The notes under the pieces are model-generated. The model saw only the letters and a list, made by a program, of their open reading frames with translations. It was not told the DNA's origin and did no database searches. From Sweltsa coloradensis (Eukaryota; Arthropoda; Insecta; Plecoptera; Chloroperlidae), in the NCBI GenBank assembly GCA_024449915.1, contig JAMZAV010000051.1, positions 1,922,001-1,986,000 on the forward strand: a stretch of DNA of 64,000 bases, written 5' to 3'. Shown here in pieces: positions 46,901-58,900 of the stretch. How positions within the stretch are numbered: the first letter of the stretch is position 1; every line of letters starts with the position of its first letter. The position numbers and the translations under genes were made by a program.

Positions 46901-49900
46901 TTGGACAAATAAATGTATCTTGATTATACTATACTATCATAGTTGAGTGAATTCCTCATTTAATACATTCAGACCAAACTAGTACATATGCAAAGAAGAA
47001 TGGTAAGAACTATTTTGAGTAAAAGACTTTGTAGGCAGCTTTGCTGAAACTTAAAGCATTTTGAAGATACTAGTAGTGTGGAAATAAAAATGTATTTACA
47101 AAATCTTAAACCATGAGGCCAAAATGGTTTCGATGAATGATCGCGCATGGGCAGACAAGTCTATCACAAAAAGAAACATTATTTACAAAGATAAAATTGT
47201 TTCCAAAGGCAACTTTTCTTGTCTATCAAGAAATAATGTAACACAATTTGCAATAGAAAAGCGGAGGCTGAAATGAACAGAAAGCTCTTTCAAAACAACA
47301 AATGAAAGGAAAGCTACTCGTCCGTGCAGTTTTGGTACCTGGATGGGGAAACCGTAGAAGAAGGCCCAGTCGAAGTGCGGGTCCTCGGAGTAATATCGAT
47401 ATCGTTTTGCCCGTCGCTAAATCATTTAATAAAAAATTAGAAATTATGTCAACAACTTGTCATTCATTATATTTCTTCCATTGACTAGAAGGATTAAAGT
47501 TTTCCACTCTTATGTACATAATGTTAGCGTTTACTCAAGTTCATTATAATGTAAGAGAAATGTACAATGTGATGTACATCTACTGAATTGTACACTACTA
47601 CTTGTATTACCAACAATAGTAAGCCCTCTAGGGTAACATCTAAACAAGAGAAACAAATTGCATACTATACAAGAATTATAATGTACTAATTAGTAAATAC
47701 TACTAAATGCTACATATCATAGATTACTAAACAAGTTTTAAATTCAAATTGTTTCAATTGTGTTTATAATATATCCTACAGGCAATTTCATAGACGAGTT
47801 TACATTTTCTTAAATAGGCCTAGTACAAGTGCATTTAACTAATCTTGTACCGACTGCTCTTCGAACTTGGTGTTATCAGAGTATTGAGTAGGTGCATTAT
47901 TAAATTCATTCCCAGCAGCAGTAATGATGGAAGTTTATTCTGCATGCGGTTCAACTATATCATCTGTTAGTTAGATTCGTTCTTATTTCATTTTAAATTT
48001 ACTGGTACTAAGTTGCTCAAAATATTCCTATCCAATGCTGTGTTTTCACACATCTACTCTTTATTTCTTTAGGACCATAAATAAGCTTGTGTTATATATT
48101 GTACCTTATTTTTCTTGATGAACATCTTTTTTTATCATTACTGTGACAAACAATCAATCTGGTGCACTGGAATTCTGAAAACATGCTAGAGACGTAATAT
48201 TTTTTATGTGCCCGCCTGCACAAATATCTTCTCAAATACCTACATACAGCTTATAATGCCATCATGCTAAATCTAGCCAACCAGTGCTGATATAAAAGAA
48301 GTTTTATTATTCTCATAGTCCAGGTTTTAATTGCAGTGGGTACAAGAGCAATTAGTTGTAGTCATATTTTAGAAGTGTAAAATGCCACTTGAACAGCCTA
48401 AAAATATATGTTTATATGTACATTTTGATATCAGACACAAATGTATTGAGTTTACTACGTAGTACACTCAATATAATTTTATCAGAAAAAGTCACTTTGT
48501 AAACTAACTAATTTCATTGTAGGCCTACATTATAATGACTTTTCACCAAACTGTTAAAACGTTTATTAATTCTCATGCAATTCCATCACAAAATGAGTAG
48601 AATTAGAACACACTATCAATTAAGTATTTTTGAGAGTGCAGGCTTACCGGGATGGCGATGGTTTGGTAGGTTGTCGGCCAATGGGTTGATACTGACCCTG
48701 GTCATTGGTTTGCTGAAATGATATAGATGCTAAAGTTAGGTATTGTATGTACATGTGTCCATAAACATCATCAGCTTTTATATTGAATCAGGGTTGATAA
48801 AATGCATTCATTGTTATTGATAATACCAACAACGTACTTGAGCGAAATTGCTAGCTTGTTTTACTAATTCCTTCCATATCTGGGCCCGGTACAGAATATG
48901 ACCAGGATACCTATGTATTATCTGCAAAATTACATCAAACAATGGGTTTTGTTTTCTATGTCGTGTTCTTTAACAGGGAGTAACATTTTAATTTTACACG
49001 TTCTCGATACAAATTTATTATTTTCTGATTTTCTTAAACATCACTTGTCATTACAAATAAGTAAATAAGTAATGGCTGATACATGGTATGCCGAGTTATT
49101 AATTAATGCAACATCATACAAGTACCTGATTATTATAGTTGTTTTCATTGTAGTCTTGAGGGGTGATGGTTTGAGTGTATACGTCCTGGTTGCTGTACGT
49201 TGGCTGAGCATATGCAGCAGCGTTCCTCTGCTCTTGTTGGGGTTGCTTGTAGTTGTTCTGGCCACGGTATTGGTTGTTATTGTTGTTGTTGTTGTTGTTG
49301 TTATTATTATTATTGTTGTTGTTATTACCCTGGTTACTGGGGAATTGGCTATAATCTGTAATAAATCATAAAGAAGGTACTGTACTGCATTGCTTGTTCA
49401 AAGTAACTGGAAGACATTTATCATATTTTTATTTTTTAAACTAGGGAAACGCCAAAGTCGTTGTTAGACGAGTGAGTGAGCCATGTGTTGAGTACCCGGT
49501 AACATTTCTTTTCTTCCCCTTACCTTAGGCCTCCCTAGCCTATCATATAGGCTACATTGGAGCATTTTGGCCTAAACTATGGCCTAAACATTTACACAAC
49601 TCCCGGACCAACAATCTAACATTAAGCAAGACGCGGCAGTCACACGGAATATTCAGTTGAAGACTGCCAACAACAGCAACCTCCGGCACAGTGATTTCCA
49701 CCAATACCCTATTATCAATACGAATATAATTATCAAACTTAAATGCTAATGTTCCCGGGTACTCACCACATGACTCGCTCACTCGTCTAACTACGACTTT
49801 GGCGTTTCCCTAGTCTAGTTGGCTAAAGCGCCCTTGTAGCCGAAATGTGGGAGACGTGGGTTCAATCCCCTGGTCGGGAAAGATTTTGTAATTTCTAGAT

Positions 49901-52900
49901 TGCATTTCAAAAATAATTAAACATGTTTTGAAATGCATATAACGCAGTGTAGTCCATCATCTGTGGCAATAGGGCCTACTATGGTTAACATAGCCAGTAC
50001 GAAATACGTGAAAATATTGCAAGGTTTACTCAATCTACGTGCGGAATTTGGGGTACCTTGACGTCCAACATTCGACTGACCTTGCATGGACACGGCATTT
50101 CACGGCCAGGCGAAAAACAAACAAAAAATATCTTTTCAAAATCTAAAACATTGTCGTTAAAATAATTTCTAAACATTGGAAGTCTATTTCTCAGTTTATT
50201 ATTTCTTGTAGGTTTAAATCGCAATGAATCTTGCTGATTTTGTTAACAGTTCTCAATAAACTCGTACCGGATGTCCGTTTAAAATTTCAGCGCAATTTGT
50301 TCAGCGATTCGGCTGATTTTCAACGTACACACACACACACACACACGCACGCACGCAGAAAAACCGTAAGGGCCGTTTAAGTCGAATGGAAATCACTACG
50401 TTCGCTACGCTCACTCGTTCAATTATATTTTTAATATATTTTCTCATATTGTTCATATTTACATTTCTCATATATCTTTTTTGAAGGGTGGCCGCCATCA
50501 AATATCTCCCAATTCTTAACCATTGAAAACTCAAGCTTAAATGCTGCAGCGAATATCAATATCATATATCTACTTCCTTTGCCAAACTGTCAACTTTCTC
50601 TTTTAAATTTCAAACACGTATAGTGAGTGCAGCTATGTTGATATGGTTTTGCAACTTTTCCATGAATTGGAGACCAGAATTGTTAGTTAACCTTTGTCAT
50701 TTCCTCTAAAACCTCACACACAAACAATACAAGATAGACCTAATAATAACTTACCAACATCTCTGTACAACTCGACGTCTTCGTCATAAAGGCTATAATA
50801 TGGGTCGAATTGAGTCAGGTCGTATTGTTGCGATCTGTTATAGATGTTAGGGCTGGGTTTCGTTACCAGAGCTTCTTGAACATAGGTTGATGGGGCAGGC
50901 GTAGGTTCCACTCTGAACATTAGGATATGAACAAGATTAAAAGTCATTCTACTACAATGTATTTGTCACAAAACTACTCTCTATACTAAATTATAAATGC
51001 CTTAGTTATTAACAAGGCCAACTAAAAACACAAGATATGATTGATATTGATAGTTTTGCATTAGTACGAAGATGTAATTGCTCGCTTCATTCATTCATCA
51101 ACATTCCATTTGCCAAACTTACCTGCAATGAATTTAATAAAACGAGAATATACATATGAGTATCTAAACATGTAGTAATGGTAAACTATATTTATAGTAC
51201 AGTATGGTAGTTAATATATGAATACATTACCTGAGCTTAACTGTTGTCCCCTCCTTGTCAGGTTTCCTAGAAACTCTATTCCTGTTGTTTAACTCTTCCT
51301 GATTAGCTGATTGGCTTTTGTCAGTTGTCGTTCTGGTCCTTTGTGGTCGGAACGTAGACTTGCGGTAAGTGGAAGGTCGGTGATATTTTGGTCTTAGTGT
51401 TGTTGGTGTTAGTGCGTCTATGGTAGGTCGAACAAAAGTCTTGTGTCGCTGGGAAGTAGTTTTAGGAGTTTCTCTACTTGAGTCGTAATTAGGAATAGGT
51501 TGAGAACCTAAATTGTGATTGGCAAAATTATTGAGATTTTCAGATTTGAGGACAGTGGCTGGAGTTATGGGAGTAGAGGATTGAGAAATTTCTGGCTTTA
51601 AAGATACCTTTTGTGATTCATCATTTTTCAGAGTGGTTATTTGAATATGTTTGTAAGTTAATGTGGGGCTGGCTAACTTAAGACTACTTTGTGTTGTCTT
51701 ACTAGGTTTAAGTTGTCCATTAGAATGTTTAGTAGTTAACTCATTTTCAGGATTCGATCCTTTTGTCGTGTAGTTATTTGTGGTATCGTAATTATATTTC
51801 TTTGTTGGCTTTGTTCTGTATGGTACATTCTGCTCATAGCTGTCATTATAATCATAATAATAGTAATCGTCATCGTCGTCGTCATCTTCGTAATAATATG
51901 GAATCTCGTTTTTGTGCGTAGTGCCTTTAATAAATCCTATTCTTTGAGTAGTCTGTTCAATTCTTTTATTAGTCTTGTGTTGACTTTGACTTTCGGCTTC
52001 ATCTTGATTTTTATATTGCTTTGCGTAGTAATAATCCGTGGTTGTCTCTGGTTTACTCTCGACATAGTACGTCCGGTCAGTAGTTTTATCGTCGGGATCG
52101 CTGAACGTAGCGCGTTTGGTAGTCTGCTCGGTCCGATACTCCGGCTTATAAGTTTTACCGCCGACATTCGAATCTCTGTGAGTGTCTCGAGTGTTTGTTT
52201 CCTTGTCTCTGAGATTGCCGTTACTCTGGCTTATCCTCGTATCGTCATGTACACGAGTATAATGCACTGTAGTCGCTTCATAAGTTTCATACCTCTCTGG
52301 TACTGAATACATCGGTGTTGTTTCTTTCAGATATGTGTTTCTAATATTTTCACTTTTATAACTAAAATCATTTTGGGGTCTTTGTGGCAGCGTAAATGGA
52401 CGAGGCTGAAGCGTGGATCGTAGGTTGGAAGTTGGCGCTGGCTTTCTCCGCACCTTGGGTCTGTTTTGTTTAGTGCTGGTTTGCTGGGGTAAAGTCGTGG
52501 TCTTGAAACTTTCATTCTCCAGAGAAACACCGACTGTATCCGAATGTTGATGTTCATTGCGGATCGGACTGTTTCCGAGGCCCTGAGCATATTCTCTTGG
52601 ATGTGATGTGGTTGTAATTCCCTGGATTGTCTCCTTTGGTTTACCAGAATGAACGTAATATTGTCCATCTGCACCTTGATAGAACGGTGCTGTTAGCAGA
52701 CTCGGATTCCTCTCACCTTTCTTTCCCTTCAGTTTGTGTATGTGATATGCATCAGGAACATCTGTAGAAGTTTCATCTTCTTTGGGTGGGCGCTGATTTA
52801 AATATGCGTTCTCTTGGGAACTGTTGCCATGTTTAGCATCAGTTTTTTCATAAAACTTGTTGTCATCTTGAGCATTCTGTTTATTTGTAGGACGATAATT

Positions 52901-55900
52901 ATATTTTTCATCAGAATAAGCTCGGGTGACGGGATCCGTAGAGAGACGATAAGTTTCCGTAGGTTGTTCTGTAGCATATATTTCGGGAATAGACTGTGTA
53001 GTACCCAATTGATTGTATCTTTCGGTTGCGCTTGTGTCTTGGTTAGCATAAAAAGTTGGTGGCGTTGTTTTATCCCTGCGACTAGGTCTTCTTCGTCGCT
53101 TTGTGGGGCGTACAGTTGTCGTTACTGTTTGGTAGTTCTCTCTAATATTTTTGTCGTACGTTTCGTCTACGGGGAGTCGAGTATTTCCCGGGCGATAATA
53201 ATTCCCTCGTGGAGTAGTATCTTGAAATGAATCTCTTTCCTTATGTTCACTGCTAGCAGGTCTTCTATTCAGGTGGGTTTCGCCATCTTGATGTGATTGT
53301 GCGTGGTTTTTCTTAGTCTTTATTCCGTTTCTAGATTCATTTCCATTCAATCCTAATTGCGCTTTAGGGCGCAATTTATCAATATATTTATCAAAGTCAA
53401 AGTCTATACTTGCAAAAGGATTTTCAACCTCTTCAAACTTATTCAGATCTTTGAAGTATCCGGGTGGCGGCCCATCAAAGTGGTCGTAGCTTTGTCTGTA
53501 GCTATCGTTTTCAGAGTGAGTTTCCTCATCGTCATCCTCTTCTTCGTCTTCTATGGGACGAGAAGTGGTTTGATAGGAAGTTTCGGGCTTCCGCGTATCC
53601 GTCTCCGACTGTTCCGAGGGAAGTGGGATTGCGGTGGCCTGGTGACTAGGTTGCGGGACAGAAGCAGGAGTAGTGGTGGTGGGGTACTCCACGTTGAAAC
53701 CTGCAGCCGGGGTTCCGAAGCTCGGAGGAATCAGGTAATCTCGGGGCTTGTCGTCGTCTGTTTGGGTGTACGTGAACTTCCCTTGGAACTGTGGTTGGAA
53801 GGTATCGCGAGATTCGTACACTTCGTACGTAGGAGAGACTAGTATTGCATGGGCCTTTAGTTGACCGTTGCTAGCTTTCACCTGCTGACTCACATATTCA
53901 GAGGGGCTACTTCGCTGAGTGGTCGAGTGCTGAGTCGCGGCTGTTTGCTGAATGGTTGCTTGCTGCTGCTGAGTAACTTTTTGCACTGGAGGATTTTGTG
54001 GATGTTCGAGATGAAAGTAAGCGTAATTTTGATCTGGTCGGCTTTTAGGAATATTCTGATGATCGGCAAGAGGACTTTTGCCCGTCTCCACTACACTTTG
54101 CTTGTTTCGATTAAGCTGTTGTTGCGTGTTAACTATTATTGGAATGAACTGGAGATTCGGACTTTCATTATTACTTGATTTTGGTCTAGTATTTGATGCG
54201 GGGATGATGGGTTTAAATGGTTGAAAGTTTGAAGCAGGAATTTGAGGATTAGGAGGCAGTGAAGAGCCTTGAGTAGTCTGCGGTGTTCTCAATTGGCTTG
54301 TTTGCAATAAAGGCTTTAAGTTTGGAATTTGGGCTTTTAGGTTTTGAGTATGATAATTTAAAATTTGCTCAGGAGAAATTTGTTGCAAACTTGGATTGGG
54401 AATATTAAAGTTTTGCAGTTGCAACTTTTGATTTTCATAACTTTGCAAGTTAGGAGGTGGTCTTAAGTCTGCATTTGTAAAGCTCTCTGTATATTTGAAA
54501 TTGTTATATTCCTTACTAGGCAAACTTGGACTTAGTAAAGGTTTGAACTCATCATCAGAATTTGCAATGGGGTTACTCGGTCTTAAAATGGGATTGTTTG
54601 GTTGTTTGAGTTGGTATTGTGGCGGTGGGGAAGGTGTGGGCCAAGTAATGCGAACTCCAGTAGAAGGTACAAGTTGCAATATTCGATTTTCTCCCGGGTA
54701 CCTGACGACGTTTGATTTACGAGACGATTTGAACCGGAAAAGAAAGAACGGAAAACAATATAAGTTAATTGATATTGTTAAATCATGTCTTCAATATTAG
54801 ATACTGATGTGTTTCAAAATTTGCTTACTAAACATCATTTTACGTTACAATAACTGTGCACAGACACATTAATTATCAATGATCTTCTGACAATGTTTTG
54901 ATCTCCTTTGCTTTTTGAATGTCTTACCACAGCTTTCTTCAACTTATTGATCATATTTGCAGCTCCATCAGAGGCAGGCAATTGTTTATTATAGACTAGT
55001 AATCAGTAATCACAGGTAGGTTAGTATATGTATTGCTATTTTTGTAAATAGCCTTAAATAATGGTTTACCCATCAATTTGTGTGCGCACCGATTGAAAAT
55101 TTTAAAGAAGTGATGGAAAATATACACAATTTTTATTTGCCCCACACATCACTGCTATGTCCATGTCTTTTCAATGGGCAGTTAGCGATACATTTTGTGA
55201 TTGCACCGGTCTGAGCGGTTGTTGAGTTTAAGTGTTCTGTTCTCCATTCGATATTGATGATATGGTAGTGTTTTATTATTTTGGCAAATACGCAAGGTAT
55301 TACTTTAAGTTTAATGTTGTTTTGGAGGCTAAGACAGAACTCAACATTGAGGCTTTGATATTCCCATTCCACCTGATTTGTATTTGCGTAAATTCGTTTC
55401 TTTAGGCAACTAACTTCAATATGTAAGATTTGAATTTCTACCAAAGACATAGATACTTTTATGCTTAGTGCATTAAAGTTGATATTGTCTTATTGGAACA
55501 CTTCATTTTTAATTATATTTAATAGTCGGAATTCAAAATTCTCTAAGTGAAATTCCATAACATAATATAATTATCAACGCAATACTTCTAATTTTAGTCA
55601 ACACGCCAAAGTAAAAACTATTGATTGCCTCTGATAGTAAACTTAACACTAATAGAGTAGTAGAAGACAAAAAGAACTGTGAGTAACAATTGCAGCAACC
55701 AGAAATCTCTGATATTCAAATATTTACAAAATACTTTAGAATTTTATGTTAATATTTGCCGTCACCGGTTTATATATGTATGTACAATTGTGCAAAAGTA
55801 TGCTAAGTAGATTGACAGAAGGTAAATAGAAGGTAAATGTTATTTGAGAGTTTAATCTTCACCCGAGGTTAATACTAAACACACAAGGGCATTGTAGACT

Positions 55901-58900
55901 AGATTCTAGTACAGTAGTAAGAAAACAGATGCCCAGGGTTGAAGGAAGTTCAGTGTTCTAATCCAGGTTTGGAATCTAATACATGAAGGAAGGTTTAGAT
56001 GGAGTATGAAAGTCAAGTAGTCACATTGATATTGTATTGATGATATTGTTACCTGAAGCGGATTTGCCGTTTCTCTCTGCTCTTCGCTATATGATTGGTC
56101 TCAAAGCTGTCGTCCTGTGTCATCTCGTCATTGCTAATCGGTCGAAAACCAACCAAATAACATACTTGGTCAAAAATAAGCTTTCTTAAACTTTAAATAA
56201 ATACTATTCTTAGGTAGGCCTACCTATTTAAACTTACAATATTTATGTTTCAAGTAGACAAACTTTTTGCAAGACTTATCTTATAATCATGTCTAAATAA
56301 TCACAAGTAATTACGTAGGTACCATAAATTAACTATAAATTGAATTATTTTCTAAATTGTAACCTTGTTGGCCTAGTAAATATTTAGACTAGTGGCTTTG
56401 AATTGGAAATGGTCTCCACAAACAAAGTATAAAACTTGGTTTGGCAAATATTTATATTCTGTAGCCTACTTACGTAATTATAATTAGATACCTATGTATG
56501 TGATAAATAAAACAAACTTAGCACACTACACATACATAGGTTTACATTAGCAATGGTGTCTGCCATAGGTCTTCTTTTTTATTATTATCAAGAATACAGA
56601 ATAAAACCCATATGTCTAGATAGCAGACAGGTGATGTAGTTGTCAACAATGTAAATTTAAAATAAACTATTTTAAAACACAAACATCCTAACCATCTATG
56701 GACAACATTTATTTAATTTATTTTGTTCTTCCTTTTAGGCCTAGTACTTTCATAAACACTCGACCACTAAAATGAACATACATCAACCTACATGTAATGA
56801 TTTGGTAAAACAAAAATATACATATATATATATATTTTATAGAGGGGAACTAGATGGGAGGCAGGACAAACGGTGCACATAGTGTTTTTAGACCTAGAAA
56901 AAGCCTATGATCGCATGCCCCAAGGAAAAGTGTGGGAGTGCCTAAAAAAGAAGGGTGTTAGCAACGGCATGATCGAGAGAATAATTAGTATGTACCAACA
57001 ATGTACAAGTTGTGTTCAAACAAACCATGGAAATACTGAGTGGTTCAACACTAACTCTGGCCTAATGCAAGGCAGTGTATTATCCCCATTACTATTCTCA
57101 ATAGTAATGGAGGAAATATTAAATAAAGTGGAACCAGAGACGGGAACTGGCACAAGGACAATGATTTATGCGGATGACATCCTAGTGTGGGAGAGACAGC
57201 TGAAGAAGTGCAGACAAAAGTGAAGAAGTGGAAACTTGTAACAGAAGAATTTGGACTAAAGATCAGTGTAGGAAAAAGTAAAACTATTGTGATGGAAAAA
57301 TCTAGAAAGAAAGGAACAAGTAAAGTAACTAGAGAGAAAATTAAAATTGGAGATGAGGAACTGGAAGAGGCAGAAGAGTTTGCGTACGTAGGTAGCATTA
57401 TCACAAAGGAGGCAAAGATGGGAAGTGAGATCAGTAAAAGGGTGGCCCAGGCAGAATCCTTCTATCAGCAAATAAGGAAGTTACTTTGGAACAAGGATTT
57501 TTCTAATAAATGCAAGGTGTTATTGTACAAGGTATACTATCTACCCATCCTTACATATGCTTCAGTGACCTGGACACTAGGAGCCATAGATGCAAGTAGG
57601 ATTCAAGCAGCCGAAATGAAGTTCGTAAGGAGCATAGCCGAAATATCGAAGTTAGACAAAATTAGAAGTCAAGAAATCAAGACAAAAGTTGGAGTTCAGA
57701 AGCTATTATTCAAAATTGGACGAGAAAGGTTGAGATGGTATGAACATGTCAGAAGAATGGGAGAAGAAAGAATTCCAAGGACAGAATTTGAAAGTGGGGA
57801 CAAAGTTAAAAGACGAGTCGATAGACCAAGAGAGAAGTGGAAAGATCAAATAAGAAATGATATACAGGAAAGAGGTGAGAAGTGGGAAGAAGTCAAAGCA
57901 AGGAAACTGTGGGAAGACAGAAGTGGATGGCGTGAGCTGGTGGGAAGAAGTGCGAGTGAACCTGAAGAGGACATGACAGGCCTGGCAAGCCGGTGTTAAC
58001 AACTCATAAAAGGCCCTAAAAAATTGGTGGCTATAGCCACCCCCTGACCTAATTCAAGTTGGAAACAGGAGTCAGAAATATATATATATATATATATTTA
58101 ATAAAAAGACTTAAGACCAGACTAAAACAGATTTTCAATTCTGAGTGAACTGATGTTCAAGACAGCAAACAAGCTTATCAAAAATCAAAAATGAATGCGC
58201 TAGGCAACTAAATATTGTTTAGGGTCTATATTAATTGAGATAAAAAACAACAATCTGGACAGACTACCATACTACCAACTACCAAGGGTGGTTTCTGTAA
58301 ACATTTCTTACCGATATTGAGAATGTTGTGGCTGCTGTTGCTGGGTTCCAAACGAGATGACGGCAATTTTCTCACGGCCAGGTGGTACCTGAAAACACAA
58401 CATTCAATGGGTGATTTGATTGACTAATTGAATGATGTTCCGTAAGACAAGCATAATGCTACATGTATCTAATTCACTTGTAGGTACACAGAATGGTAAT
58501 ATATCTTCAACTTGAGTCTCAAATTGAATGGAAGGCAAATACTAATTGATTTTCAAGAAGTCTCATAAATGTATGTAGTAGTAGAAATCTTTATTTAGCA
58601 TTTTGCTATTTTTACATACACAATACACATACACAAGCATTATACAATTTACTTTTACATATTCATTAAATTCAGTCCTCAATGGACCAGACTGTGCGTC
58701 TGGTATTTACATTTTAATCATTCAAAGCATTTTCATTATCACATTAACTTGGTTAAAACATTCTTTCATTTCTATGCCTAGCTGAGGAAATTCTCAGTCC
58801 TGGGCATGTTCCCCAAAATAAGGAACTTTGTGATTGTCAAAAAAAGATCGAAGGAGGATAAGATTGGTCAATAAAGAGAAAACTTGAAAATGGTCGCAGG

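Noticed and set aside
51914..53842. Long plus-strand open frames (100-160 residues)
   Set aside because: They are antisense shadows of the 3.47-kb Cda5 exon, with no splice context or domain.
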